From positions 1 through 44,983 of the forward strand of contig JAOAPF010000369.1 of the NCBI GenBank assembly GCA_025462755.1: a stretch of 44,983 nt of DNA, given 5' to 3'. A model generated the notes under the pieces. The model saw only the letters and a list, made by a program, of their open reading frames with translations. It did no database searches and was not told the DNA's origin. The translations under genes were made by a program, and so were the position numbers. Below are positions 9,934 through 18,954 of the stretch, piece by piece (position 1 is the first letter of the stretch; each line of letters starts with the position of its first letter). This DNA comes from Edaphobacter sp. (GTDB lineage Bacteria > Acidobacteriota > Terriglobia > Terriglobales > Acidobacteriaceae).

Positions 9934-10008
9934 AGGCTTCCTTTCTTCGCTTGGTTTCATTTGTGATTAGCTTTCGGGCCGATGTTCGGTCTATCGAAGT
10001 CCGGCGAC

Positions 10009-11559
10009 TTACGTCCCGCAGAACGTCTGTCTGACCGACTGCTCGGGAGCGGCGGGCGTGGTGTACCTTTCCAGATGCGGTCTGTCCTCGTAGGGCCGTG
10101 AGACAACGTCCAGCAATTCTTCGAACAACTTGAAATCTTCTCGCCCCATCGCGGCGTCAAGCGCAGCTTCTACCAGGTGGTTGCGAGGGATGAATAAAGG
10201 ATTCGCCGTTCGCATCGTCGCCGCGCGGTCCTGCCGAGAGGTGAACTCCTGATCCAGGCGGCGTCTCCATCCGGCGGCCCACAAATCGTAGGAGCCAGGG
10301 TCGGCAAACAGCGCACGTACACCTATGTCACCCTCCGGTGCGATCGCGGCATCGCACAGCCGGCGAAAGGTCAGGGTGAAGTCAGCACCGTTCGTCGCCA
10401 TGCGGCCCAGCAAGTCCTCAATCAGGGCATCGTCGCCGTCCTGGTCCACCATTAGCCCAAGTTTGCGACGGAAACCTGCTCGCCGAGCCGTCTCAAACCG
10501 CGGGCCGAAGGTGGCGAGCGCCTCGTTGGCCGACGCCAGCGCGGATTCTTCATTCCCTTCTTCCTGCACGAAGAGCGGTAGCAATGATTCAGCGAGACGA
10601 ATCAGGTTCCAGTGTGCAGCGTGGGGTTGGTTGCCGTAGGCATAACGCCCCTGGAGGTCGATGGAACTGAATACCTTGTCCGGATCATATGCCTCCATGA
10701 AGGCGCAAGGGCCGTAGTCGAGTGTCTCCCCAGAAATGGATGTGTTGTCGGTGTTCATGACGCCGTGGATGAACCCGAGCAGCATCCACTGTGCTACCAG
10801 TTCAGCATGCCTGGCGATTACCTCGCCCAGGAAGGTCTTATAGGGCCGCTGTGTCTGTGCGATCTCAGGGTAGTGCCGGGCAATCGCAAAATCCGCAAGT
10901 TTGCGCGTCGCTTCCGTGTCACTCTGTGCCGCAAAATACTGGAAGGTGCCTACACGCAGGTGACTCGCTGCGACGCGAGTCAGCACAGCTCCAGGTAAGG
11001 CTGTTTCGCGAAATACCCGTTCGCCCGTCGTCACCGCGGCCAGTGCGCGGGTGGTCGGCACGCCAAGGGCTGCCATCGCTTCGCTCACGATGTATTCGCG
11101 CAAGACGGGACCGAGCGCCGCTCTTCCATCGCCGCGACGAGAAAAACGCGTCGGGCCGGATCCCTTGAGCTGGATGTCGTAGCGCACTGCGTTAGCCCCC
11201 AGCACTTCTCCAAGAAGATTGGCGCGGCCATCGCCAAGTTGCGGTACGAAATGCCCAAACTGGTGGCCGGCGTAGGCGAGGGCAAGAGGCTCGGACCCCT
11301 CTGCAACGCGGTTGCCCGCCAGAATCTCTACGCCTCGCGGACTGGCTAATTCCTCCGGATCCAGCGCAAGACTTCTGGCCAGTTCCACATTGAGCTTCAC
11401 CAGGCGCGGTGCTGCCACGGGCGTAGGGTTTACTCGGGAGTAGAAATTCTCCGGTAACCGCGCATAAGTATTTTTGAAGTTGAAGGAGACGCTTTCGCCT
11501 GCGGTCTGTAATTCGGTAGGCGAGGCAGTTGAGGAAGCATCCGGTGACCTCATATGCAT
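10009..11559 (-). CDS. selO: Protein adenylyltransferase SelO (YdiU)
   Basis: A 516-residue member of the SelO pseudokinase-fold family, which transfers AMP from ATP to Ser/Thr/Tyr hydroxyls and is tied to redox homeostasis. Visible hallmarks are FVPQLGDGRANLLGEV, then KGSGPTRFSRRGDGRA with the flipped-nucleotide binding residues, and the catalytic/metal segment GFIHGVMNTDNTSISG followed by LDYGPCAFMEAYDP. The protein ends RQTFCGT, with a cysteine where selenoprotein forms carry selenocysteine. Length fits the family (E. coli YdiU 478). The start could be either of two ATGs six bases apart, and neither has a strong ribosome site. Upstream of HugZ-type gene on the same strand. Confidence 0.92.
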   Translation of the reverse strand: MHMRSPDASSTASPTELQTAGESVSFNFKNTYARLPENFYSRVNPTPVAAPRLVKLNVELARSLALDPEELASPRGVEILAGNRVAEGSEPLALAYAGHQFGHFVPQLGDGRANLLGEVLGANAVRYDIQLKGSGPTRFSRRGDGRAALGPVLREYIVSEAMAALGVPTTRALAAVTTGERVFRETALPGAVLTRVAASHLRVGTFQYFAAQSDTEATRKLADFAIARHYPEIAQTQRPYKTFLGEVIARHAELVAQWMLLGFIHGVMNTDNTSISGETLDYGPCAFMEAYDPDKVFSSIDLQGRYAYGNQPHAAHWNLIRLAESLLPLFVQEEGNEESALASANEALATFGPRFETARRAGFRRKLGLMVDQDGDDALIEDLLGRMATNGADFTLTFRRLCDAAIAPEGDIGVRALFADPGSYDLWAAGWRRRLDQEFTSRQDRAATMRTANPLFIPRNHLVEAALDAAMGREDFKLFEELLDVVSRPYEDRPHLERYTTPAAPEQSVRQTFCGT

Positions 11560-11708
11560 TTAGATGTAAACATTTCGTTTTCGCTTCAGATGAGATGCCG
11601 AGACATTTACTCCGACCCCTTCATGGGTCTGAGCCTAACAGAACGGTACGTTGGCTGGCTCGGCGGCGGATCTTCCTTCAACCTTGGAAACAAATCGCCG
11701 GCCACCAA

Positions 11709-14108
11709 CTAGTTGTGTGTCACGAGACAGCTGATGGTTCCCGCGGTTGCTCCGGAAAGTGTCGCGGCATATTCGGCCACGACGAAATCGGTAGTGGTGA
11801 GGCTGCTTACATTCCCCATGATCGCCGCTGCGCCTTTCAGCGTGCATCCGGTCACGTCATACGCTGTATCGGGCTCTGCGACCGGTAAAGCAACCGTCAC
11901 ATTACATGTGGATAGTAGCGTGCCGGCTTTTGCCGTGCATCCGGTTGCCGTCGCGACCTGCATCCCCGCTCCATTGGCTAGTTTTTGTGTTGCCTGGATT
12001 GAATTGAACGATCCTGACGTGCCGGTCATGGTTCGAGCGAAGAAGGTGCGATCCCAACTCAGCAATCCGCTCGACGGGGTAAAGGAAAGTCTGCCGTTGA
12101 CTTTACCCGCCAAATTGAACAGGTCATAGGGGACTGGCGTGTTACACCCCTCCGGCGGACAGCCCATCAGGACGTATTGCCCCCCGTTGGCCGGTGCATT
12201 GCCGAAGCTCCAGTAGGTGTGCCAGGGCCCCAAGACGCTGGCTAAATTGGGAACTGTGTATAGGCCCCCACCGCCGCTATAGATCGCGTAGGGATTCTGA
12301 TTGCTGATGGAGATTGGATTGAAACCGCCGCTTATCTGTGCGCCAGTGGTCCCGGCGTTTCCATGGAGAACCCAATCGATGAGATGGGAGGGTTGCCCGC
12401 CGAGTGTCGGGGTCTGCCCTATCACTTCGGTGATGTTGTCGATGCGAATGCTATTCGCTCCGGGTTGTTCCACAGCATCGCCCACCGTGAAGCCTGCCGT
12501 GTTGGTGCCCAGCAGCATGTAGCCATCGAGGGGCAGAGTATTCTTCGGTACTGCGGGATCACTGATACTGATAACCTTGGCGGCTTTGTGAAGGGTGAAC
12601 CCGTTGAGAGCCGACATCGTGATCGAGCATCCGGTTGTCGTCGAGGCTCCGCGCATGGCTCCCGGTTGAACGAAGGATAGGGCAAACGGGTTGCCGCTAG
12701 AGGCAATCGTCACGCGCGAAGGCCCAAAGTTGAATGAGGAATCCGCGCATCCCGAAACAGTGATCGTCCTTGCGCCCATGAATCTGTACCCGGAACCGTT
12801 GTTGGCGGATTCATCTGGAAACAACACATTGTTATTGGCGTTCCTGGTCACCATCGAACCTGCTATCTGTGGAAGAGTAAGATCGGTGCTCCAGTTATAG
12901 TTCCCATTCAAGGCGTTCTGATCGCGTGTCGCTACGCCGGTCAGAGTATAGAAGTAAGTGTTCGCATCCGGCGCACCAATGATGTCAGGGCTGATTTCAC
13001 TGGTGATCTGGGAATTGATGGAGCTACTTTGGCGGTCGGGAACAGAGAACATCTTCATGCACGAACCGACTACAATCAGCGAACCGGCAGGTTCCTCGTA
13101 TCGGGAAAGCAAGGTTGCCGTCACTGTGGAAGCGCCGGTCGCGCCGGAGTAAGTCGTCTCATAAGTGTGATCGCCAGATAGGCAAACGTTGCCCGAAGCC
13201 GGGAATGTTCCGCCAAGCTTGGTGATTGTGACAACGGTCGGAGTCCCTTTGACAAAGTCGTCCGTGGGATGGAGCGGAGTGATCAACGTTCCCCAAGCCG
13301 TGGCGACTGGATGGGCAGTCGAGGTGGTAAACCTTCGATTGGGGATGCCCCCCGAAGGCGCGGTATCGGCGATGATTTTGCCGGAATCGATATTCGCCTG
13401 TTTGACCAGCCATCCACCGCCGTAGGGCTGACCATACGCTCCGCCTGTTCCTGGAAAGTTGAGTTTGATATGGGTCGAGTCAGTCACCCCGGCCACATTG
13501 GACACGTATATTGCAGTCATCTGATCGAAGTGCGGCTGAAAATCCCCATGCCCCTCACCCGATAGGTCGCTATTGGGCGCGCCTGTTTGGAAGACGTCGC
13601 GGTGAGCGTGACAATCTCCGTCGTGCCAGCAATTGATCAGCATATCGTCTTCTGCTGTTATGCCGTTTGAGATCATCGTGACCAGCCGGAAGTCACCCCC
13701 TACGCGCGTGACCCCGCCTCCCGCATCGTTCCCGATGCCCGAAATTACCGTCGAGTCGCTATTACAAAACTGCGCATCCGTAGCCGTCGGGTTGGCGTTA
13801 TAGGTGAAGTGGCAGTTATTCCCGAAGCCAGCGACGCTATTGAGTCCGGTTCCGAAGAAGGGATCGGTCGCATACCTGAACGCTCCTCCCCCGCGATCGT
13901 CAAGAAAAGTACCGGGACGAACTGGAAAGTTCGATGGAGACGATTGCTCGGTAAGAGGATAACTGGGACCCGCCGTCGTTGCCCCGCTCACTCCCGCCGC
14001 CGCTTCCGCATTGGTCTGGGCACGGTCCGGGAGGCATAGCAAGAGAACAGCTGAGCACAAGGCTAGAAGAAAAGATCGGTGATTGGACATCGGGTGCTGA
14101 GGGTTCAT
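11709..14108 (-). CDS. Large secreted protein of unknown function
   Basis: A 799-residue protein with an N-terminal Sec signal peptide (hydrophobic core LLALCSAVLLLCLP, probable cleavage near DRAQT). ATG 14108 is preceded by AGGAG at 10 bases. The mature part is Gly/Ser/Thr/Asn-rich and beta-strand-like, with several scattered cysteines. It has no catalytic motif I can recognise. The last 100 residues form a compact domain with paired cysteines (ATGCTAKAGTLLSTCNVTV, later GTISCLVTHN) of a kind seen at the ends of secreted or fibre-like proteins. It is the last host gene before the prophage left end, 300 bases away, and is probably a cell-surface or extracellular protein. No function is assigned. 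Confidence 0.6.
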   Translation of the reverse strand: MNPQHPMSNHRSFLLALCSAVLLLCLPDRAQTNAEAAAGVSGATTAGPSYPLTEQSSPSNFPVRPGTFLDDRGGGAFRYATDPFFGTGLNSVAGFGNNCHFTYNANPTATDAQFCNSDSTVISGIGNDAGGGVTRVGGDFRLVTMISNGITAEDDMLINCWHDGDCHAHRDVFQTGAPNSDLSGEGHGDFQPHFDQMTAIYVSNVAGVTDSTHIKLNFPGTGGAYGQPYGGGWLVKQANIDSGKIIADTAPSGGIPNRRFTTSTAHPVATAWGTLITPLHPTDDFVKGTPTVVTITKLGGTFPASGNVCLSGDHTYETTYSGATGASTVTATLLSRYEEPAGSLIVVGSCMKMFSVPDRQSSSINSQITSEISPDIIGAPDANTYFYTLTGVATRDQNALNGNYNWSTDLTLPQIAGSMVTRNANNNVLFPDESANNGSGYRFMGARTITVSGCADSSFNFGPSRVTIASSGNPFALSFVQPGAMRGASTTTGCSITMSALNGFTLHKAAKVISISDPAVPKNTLPLDGYMLLGTNTAGFTVGDAVEQPGANSIRIDNITEVIGQTPTLGGQPSHLIDWVLHGNAGTTGAQISGGFNPISISNQNPYAIYSGGGGLYTVPNLASVLGPWHTYWSFGNAPANGGQYVLMGCPPEGCNTPVPYDLFNLAGKVNGRLSFTPSSGLLSWDRTFFARTMTGTSGSFNSIQATQKLANGAGMQVATATGCTAKAGTLLSTCNVTVALPVAEPDTAYDVTGCTLKGAAAIMGNVSSLTTTDFVVAEYAATLSGATAGTISCLVTHN

Positions 14109-14533
14109 CGGGATGGCTCCTGCCTGTAGCTGTAGTGAATCGCACAGCCGGCGTCAAGGCTTCCATCCGAAGTGACTTTACGGCAAGGGTTCACATGCGG
14201 CGCGGAGCAACGATCTCCACAGCGAAGATTCGCGCTGACGTGCGTCACAAGCGCCGCAGGGTATAGAAACAACAATCGAAGGATGTAAAGGCAGAATGAT
14301 ATTTTTGCATCAGCGGATGTCATCAAGCAGTCAATGGAGATCCAAACTGATGGTTGGACATGCTTGACCACGCGGATGATTCACGTGTAGCCAAAGCTCT
14401 GCATCATTGATTCTAAGATGATGGCGGAGAGTGAGGGATTCTCTATCAATCGTCGTTTTATCCGGTGTTTTCACGTATTTCTCCTCTGTGGTATTGCTAT
14501 GGTATCATATCTTCTGAGGACAACGCAAAAGAT
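14109..14533. other. Intergenic region holding the prophage left end
   Basis: The first 306 bases are host DNA that before integration was the 3' flank of the tRNA-Ser gene. No ORF or RNA is evident. The attL core follows at 14415-14441, then about 90 bases of phage DNA that must contain the integrase promoter; the AT-rich run TGGTATCATATC (14499-14510) is a candidate but not resolved. Confidence 0.5.
14415..14441. repeat. attL core (27-bp direct repeat)
   Basis: Identical over 27 bases to 40670-40696, mismatching immediately outside on both sides. It contains the last 20 bases of the tRNA-Ser gene (reverse complement) plus seven flanking bases. The integrase gene begins 93 bases inside. Confidence 0.93.
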
Positions 14534-15754
14534 ATGGCAAATAAACGGGTTTCACTGGTACGGAAGTGCAAGACCGAAGATGGTTCGTGGAAGCGGTTTC
14601 CGGTTGCCATGTCAGCCAACGGTAGGGTCAAGCCGGACACCGTCATTGCCGACGGTGCCGAACAGGTCTACCCGGTTGGACATTATGAGCTCAGGTCGTA
14701 CTCCGGCTCCAAGCTCGTATGGACAGTGCTCACCGGCGGCGCTACGGAGGCCCTGGCAGCTCTCAAGGTGGCACGGAAGAGAGCTAACGCCGTTGCGCTG
14801 GCCGGTGATGCTGGTGTGCAGGTTGTGTTGGACCCCAAGCGCGTAGCTCTACGGGATGCGGCGAAGAAGTTCTCTATGGCCGCGTTCGATCGCGGCTCAA
14901 AGGAAGCCTCAGAGATATACGAGCGGACGTTAGAGGAGTTTCTGACTGGCTGCAATAAGACCTACGCCGACGAACTCACCCACGATGACATTTTGAAGTT
15001 CCATGGTCAGATGAGGAAGAGAGGACTGTCTGACCGGACAGTCCACAATCGGCACCAGGCTCTCCGATCGTTCATCCTCACCCTCGGGTTCACTGTGGAA
15101 CAGGTGAAGGCCATAACTGGTAGTCGCGCCCCCAAGTTTGAAAAGACGATGCCGGAAATCTACGAGCCTGATGAGTTGAAGACATTCTTCGCATCGCTTG
15201 AGTCGGACTATGACATTCTGCTATTCGATCTACTTCTCACGACGGGACTTCGGGAGCGCGAGTGTATGCATCTTGAATGGGCAGACATCAGCTACACGCA
15301 TAAGACGCTCCAGGTGAAGTCGAAGCCACGGTACGCGCACAAGATTAAAGACTCTGAAGAGCGAGAGATGCCACTCACGAAAGACCTCGTAAAACAGCTA
15401 CAGGACTACCGGAAAGAGCATCCCGAGGGTAGGCTGGTATTCGGCAAGCTTGGGGGAATGGTAGATGAACCTGACGGGCATCTACTTCGTCGTCTGAAGG
15501 GACTTGTAAAGAAGGCGGGGCTGAATTGTGGCGAGTGCTCAACTTGTGTTTCCAGCGAGGGTGTCGAGTGTGGGAAGTGGTTTCTACATAAATTCCGAGC
15601 ATCGTACATAACCGCGCTACTCAGGAATGGATTGGATTTGCGATCAGTCATGGCTCTGTCGGGCCATGCCGATCTTGAGTCCGTGATGCGGTATCTACGG
15701 CCGGCTGGCGGTGTCGAGGTACAGAAGAAGGTCAACGCCATTCGCTGGCGCTGA
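14534..15754 (+). CDS. int: Tyrosine-recombinase integrase with Cys-rich insert
   Basis: Start at ATG 14534 (MANKRVSLVRKCKT), 13 bases after TGAGGA; the frame opens earlier at 14465 but the leader lacks family character. The 406-residue protein has an N-terminal arm-binding part, a core-binding helical domain (about 110-200) and a C-terminal catalytic domain. The catalytic set is visible: Arg240 in TTGLRERECMHLEW, His352-x2-Arg355 (HKFR), His378 (SGHAD) and the nucleophile Tyr387 (VMRYL). Just before HKFR is a cysteine cluster, Cys332, 335, 338 and 346, that could bind zinc. It should catalyse recombination between phage attP and the tRNA-Ser 3' end. It is convergent with the excisionase-like gene. 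Confidence 0.93.
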   Translation: MANKRVSLVRKCKTEDGSWKRFPVAMSANGRVKPDTVIADGAEQVYPVGHYELRSYSGSKLVWTVLTGGATEALAALKVARKRANAVALAGDAGVQVVLDPKRVALRDAAKKFSMAAFDRGSKEASEIYERTLEEFLTGCNKTYADELTHDDILKFHGQMRKRGLSDRTVHNRHQALRSFILTLGFTVEQVKAITGSRAPKFEKTMPEIYEPDELKTFFASLESDYDILLFDLLLTTGLRERECMHLEWADISYTHKTLQVKSKPRYAHKIKDSEEREMPLTKDLVKQLQDYRKEHPEGRLVFGKLGGMVDEPDGHLLRRLKGLVKKAGLNCGECSTCVSSEGVECGKWFLHKFRASYITALLRNGLDLRSVMALSGHADLESVMRYLRPAGGVEVQKKVNAIRWR

Positions 15755-15768
15755 CCCTTCCAGATGAT

Positions 15769-16023
15769 CTAGGCAGACCGTGCGCGTAACCACTGCGCGG
15801 TAGTGTGAGGACAGAATCGAATCGACGCTCCCAGGGTTACAGCTGGGAGCGTTCCCTGTTTAACCCACGCGTAAATCGACTTGGGAGACACCGCCAGGAG
15901 GTCAGCGAGCTTGGCCGGCGTCAGCATCCCCCGGTGGCGCTCGATCGTCGTCGCGACCGAGCAGGGAACTGAATGATCAATGGCATCTGGGTGGGTGCGG
16001 CAGAACTTCTCAATCTTGGCCAT
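15769..16023 (-). CDS. Helix-turn-helix DNA-binding protein (excisionase-like)
   Basis: An 84-residue protein whose second half is a MerR/excisionase-type winged helix: LTPAKLADLLAVSPKSIYAWVKQGTLPAV, then the typical RFCPHTTAQWLRAR end. The N-terminal 30 residues contain two cysteines and a histidine but no clear motif. An AAGGA ribosome site precedes ATG 16023. Its place directly beside and convergent with the integrase suggests a recombination directionality factor. A small transcription regulator is the alternative. It is the last gene of a leftward cluster that starts near 18.0 kb. Confidence 0.75.
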   Translation of the reverse strand: MAKIEKFCRTHPDAIDHSVPCSVATTIERHRGMLTPAKLADLLAVSPKSIYAWVKQGTLPAVTLGASIRFCPHTTAQWLRARSA

Positions 16024-16081
16024 GGTTTGTTGTCCTTAGTGTCTATTGTGTCTATTCCCGGGACTGAATCAAAGCATCCCA

Positions 16082-16825
16082 TCATCGATGGGTTTGCGGA
16101 AGATTCCGTTGGTCCATTGACCTTCGGTACTGGTTGATCGGTGTCCACAGTCGTCTACCGCGCTCCCGGCGCGGCATGCTGAATGGTGAGCGGTGCGCTT
16201 CTCTGGCCACCTGACGCATGGGATACAGGAGTGACGCCAATCCCTCGCCAGATGGCGATAGGAGTGTCTCCAGGAGATCACCGGTGACGCATCCTGGCCG
16301 GAGATACTCCCCAGCGGTGGCGGCGTTGTCTCGGAGCGATCGGAGGTATTCCGATATCTGACTGAGATTGCCGGCGACGATTGCCCTACGCTTCTCCGCC
16401 AACAGCCTCCTGAACAATCGGATAGGCATGGCTCTGCACAAGCCAGACTGAGCCCAGTGCTGGTCGAAGCACATTGAAGTCATCTCCTCGTCGGTGAGGT
16501 CAATGAACTTGCGGTCCTTGCCCTTCCCGCAGCCGTAAGCGACATCAGAGACCTGTACGCTGCGCTCCGGGTTCCATGTCTCAGGTTTGTCGCTGGTGAC
16601 GTTGAAGAAGTAATCCGCGGCCATCAAGAACTCTGATGCGATGAAGCCGTTCCGTCCCAGGCCGAAAAAGAGATAGCAGCAGACTGCATCCATGATGGTC
16701 GCGCGGTATAGCAATTCCGCACCCGAGCACTTACCATTGGCCAGTTCCGAAACCTCAAGTTTGTCCAGACGCGCATACCCACCGAAGGCATTGGGGCACA
16801 TTCCACGGTTACTTTGAGTAGTCAT
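16082..16825 (-). CDS. Phage protein of unknown function, 247 aa
   Basis: Not recognised. The 247-residue frame has normal coding character: mixed alpha-helical sequence with several cysteines (CPNAFGG near the start; DAVCCYLFFGLGRNGF around residues 46-61; YGCGKGKDRKF around 96-106). It has a basic Arg-rich C-terminus and no membrane span. ATG 16825 has GAGGT almost abutting it; ATG 16801 (MCPNAFGG) with GTGGA is an alternative start. It lies between the excisionase-like gene and the small membrane gene in the leftward early cluster, where regulatory or replication genes are usual. No such domain is visible. Confidence 0.55.
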   Translation of the reverse strand: MTTQSNRGMCPNAFGGYARLDKLEVSELANGKCSGAELLYRATIMDAVCCYLFFGLGRNGFIASEFLMAADYFFNVTSDKPETWNPERSVQVSDVAYGCGKGKDRKFIDLTDEEMTSMCFDQHWAQSGLCRAMPIRLFRRLLAEKRRAIVAGNLSQISEYLRSLRDNAATAGEYLRPGCVTGDLLETLLSPSGEGLASLLYPMRQVAREAHRSPFSMPRRERGRRLWTPINQYRRSMDQRNLPQTHR

Positions 16826-17178
16826 ACCTCAATTGTTAGCGATGAATCGAGGCTATCAAAGCATCCGTCACCGGAGTCGCTACACGCGCTCCGGTCTCAC
16901 CAGGCATCAACCTCATCTCCAGAGGCTCAGATACAACGACTGGCACGTATTCATCCTGCCAAGACGACTTCCGAGCCGGCACAGGAATTAGGATTCTCGA
17001 GGATCTTGATCCTGACTCTTGTATTGAATAGGGGTCTGCCGCTCAGCGGTCAGCCCCACTCATTGGACTGTGCGGTAGTAGTGGCCTTGTTGTTGAGTGG
17101 TAGGGAAGCCGCCTCCTTTGAGGAGGACGGCCATGTGAGGGATGAAGTGTGGAGTGCGGGGGTGTTACGGAGGGGATG
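16826..17178. other. Intergenic gap in the leftward early cluster
   Basis: A 353-base stretch. The frames open here are Ser/Pro/Arg-rich and look like non-coding read-through rather than genes. No hairpin with a T-run was seen. It may contain the promoter of the 247-aa gene. Confidence 0.35.
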
Positions 17179-17367
17179 CTACTGGTCTGAGGATGGGGTG
17201 GAGATGAGTCGCGGGTACCGGCGGGAGGATGCAGGGGGGATTCTAGCCGGTACCTTGGTCGGGAATATTGCATGGACCAGGCAGAAGATTGCGTGGCATA
17301 GCACCATAGAGAGCGCGCCTGCTACCGTTGCAGCTCCGATTAGGGCAAGTATGAGTTCAGTGTTCAT
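17179..17367 (-). CDS. Small single-span membrane protein
   Basis: A 62-residue product with a long hydrophobic segment (about residues 5-34: LILALIGAATVAGALSMVLC and onward) followed by a Pro/Arg/Ser-rich soluble tail. Its ATG overlaps the stop of the upstream HNH gene as TAATG, a translational-coupling arrangement that supports its being real. No function is assigned; small membrane proteins of phage early regions range from superinfection-exclusion proteins to holin-like proteins. Confidence 0.5.
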   Translation of the reverse strand: MNTELILALIGAATVAGALSMVLCHAIFCLVHAIFPTKVPARIPPASSRRYPRLISTPSSDQ

Positions 17368-17991
17368 TAGACCGTCGCCGCCGATCCGATGCCGAGGTAG
17401 CGTTCAACGTGCTGCTTCACAAGCTGCTGGCTGCGACCGAAGTCGATGCCGATGCGGTACCAGGTCTTTCCCGATGAGTACATCGTTGCCATCGCCGCCG
17501 CTTCCTCCGGTTCCACCTTGCGACCTGGACGTGGATTGTGGCAGCATCTGTCTTTTTCCAGCATGTCGGCCGTGTTGTCGGCCTTCGTTCCCAGGACCAT
17601 GTGCTCGGTGTTCAAACAATGCCGCGTATCACAAACTTTGTGCCGAATTATGAGTCCGGGGGGTATTGCGCCATTCACTTGAGTCCAGGCGAAACGGTGA
17701 GCGAGTTGAGACTTCCCTTCTATCTCGACGATCCCGTACCTGACTCTTGGTGAGCGCGGCGGCGAAGGAATTCTGGTTGGCGTTGTACGCCGCATCGCGC
17801 TTACACCGGCAAGACTTGACGACTTTTCCGGCACACAGAACCGAGAAGCGTGTCGTTCCGATGCCATCTTTGCAGGCGCTGCACTTGAAGTCCACCATGC
17901 GCTTACCCGGCTTGGACTTGGCGCGACCAATGACCTCGAAGCCGTGGATGACTTCGCTGGCAATGATCGGTCTATGTGAGGACTTGCGCAT
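17367..17991 (-). pseudogene. HNH endonuclease gene with a +1 frameshift
   Basis: Two frames together make one recognisable protein. The first frame (ATG 17991) encodes MRKSSHRPIIASEVIHG and a short zinc-ribbon-like part, KCSACKDG then KVVKSCRCKR, up to about base 17743. From there the family continues one base later, in the frame reading RYGIVEIEGKSQLAHRFAW, then GAIPPGLIIRHKVCDTRHC and NTEHMVLGTKADNTADML, which is a complete HNH core. Dropping one base near 17742-17745 joins them as TKSRYGIVEIEG. The HNH domain has no start codon of its own in a sensible place. Phage HNH enzymes act as homing-type nucleases or in packaging. Either the gene is broken or the base is a sequencing error. Confidence 0.7.
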
Positions 17992-18255
17992 GAGAGGAGC
18001 CTAACTTGAAGTGAGGGGAGCGCCAAAGAATGTGGCTTGATCGAAGGGTGTGAGAAGAGTTGAGTGAGGATGGGGAGAAAATCTGAGCGGAATTAGCTCG
18101 TCTTCTCTTTAAGTATAACGGTTTCTCTGTGGATAACTGGTCCCAAACCAATCATTTAGCAGTTTTTTCATATTATCGACACGATTTCTTCCAGTTTGGC
18201 CATAGAAGTGCCTTCGCTCAGGCTGTTGACCAACCGTCGCCCTCCAGCGGAATAG
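17992..18255. other. Non-coding junction between early and late gene blocks (probable deletion site)
   Basis: A 264-base segment between the leftward early genes and the rightward tail genes. In a complete prophage about 8-10 kb of packaging and head genes would sit here. Instead there is an AT-rich patch (about 18106-18180) and then the headless start of a head-closure fragment. No intact ORF is supported. Confidence 0.5.
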
Positions 18256-18558
18256 ACGTTGCTAAGGTCCCGAAGCACTACCGCCACTACCAGGGCTCAC
18301 TCCGGAAGCCGGAATCGGAAGCCTATCGGCCCCCGCTCCCCCTGCGTTCCAAGACCAGAACCACAACCACAACGGTGCTCGTATTACCGCATCACCATGC
18401 GCTGGACGTCCTCCGTGATCATCACAGCCAAGCAGAGGGTGATCTACAAAGAGCCGACCACCGGCGTCGTCCACACCTACGAAATCATCGCTTCGCTCAA
18501 CACGAAGGCCGCGAACACTGAGCTGGTCCTGCTCTGCTACGAGCTGGGGGGGTGCTGA
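18256..18558 (+). pseudogene. C-terminal remnant of a head-tail adaptor / head-closure protein
   Basis: The frame is open from 18256 after a TAG. Only its last 60 or so residues look like a real protein: YYRITMRWTSSVIITAKQRV, then the Tyr-Glu-Ile strand and ELVLLCYELGG. This is the C-terminal beta-barrel pattern of SPP1 gp16/HK97-type head-closure proteins, which usually end in a strand giving L-x-L-x-C-x-E. The upstream part is Arg/Ser/Thr-rich and does not match. In siphoviruses this gene directly precedes the tail terminator gene, as here. It marks the right edge of the missing head module. Confidence 0.6.
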
Positions 18559-18562
18559 GTAA

Positions 18563-18931
18563 ATGGTCGAAACAGACTTCTTCTCCATCCTCTCTTCTCC
18601 TGCGGCCATCACCGCCATATGCGGGTCACGCATCTACCCACTGGTACTTCCCACCGATGTTCAGCTGCCGGCCATCCATTACTCGTTCGTCGGCGGCTCA
18701 TCCGCATCCACATTTGACACGCGCGGTTCGCAGAAATACCGCATTGAAGTGAATTGCTGGGGTGAAACATACGGTGATGCCGTGACCCTTCGCGCCGCGG
18801 TCGCCACTGCCCTCGACGGATACAACAGCGGCCGCATAAAAATCCAGTTCATCCAGCCCACCGACTTCTTTGACCATGAGCTTTTGCAATACCGGGCCAT
18901 GGTTGAGTTCTACCTCTACACCAACTTCTAA
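18563..18931 (+). CDS. Tail terminator/completion protein (DUF3168-like)
   Basis: A 122-residue protein starting ATG 18563, five bases after the head-closure remnant. It has the DUF3168/gpU-like layout: a short N-terminal helix (FFSILSSPAAITAICG), then RIYPLVLPTDVQLPAIHYSF, a strand RGSQKYRIEVNCWGETY, a helix with DAVTLRAAVATAL, and C-terminal beta strands ending EFYLYTNF. The family caps the tail tube when it has reached the length set by the tape measure and joins it to the head. It is followed 23 bases later by the tail tube gene. Confidence 0.75.
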   Translation: MVETDFFSILSSPAAITAICGSRIYPLVLPTDVQLPAIHYSFVGGSSASTFDTRGSQKYRIEVNCWGETYGDAVTLRAAVATALDGYNSGRIKIQFIQPTDFFDHELLQYRAMVEFYLYTNF

Positions 18932-18954
18932 CGAACCACCCAGGAGCCTCACCC

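Noticed and set aside
16814-17653. Plus-strand frame of 279 codons across the early region
   Set aside because: Runs opposite the small membrane and HNH genes, Ser/Pro-rich, no coding pattern.
17998-18010. 13-base match GAGCCTAACTTGA to 39998-40010
   Set aside because: Several such matches are expected by chance in 45 kb; no further similarity around them.
18129-18521. Plus-strand frame overlapping the head-closure remnant
   Set aside because: Arg/His-rich read-through in a different frame from the recognisable remnant.
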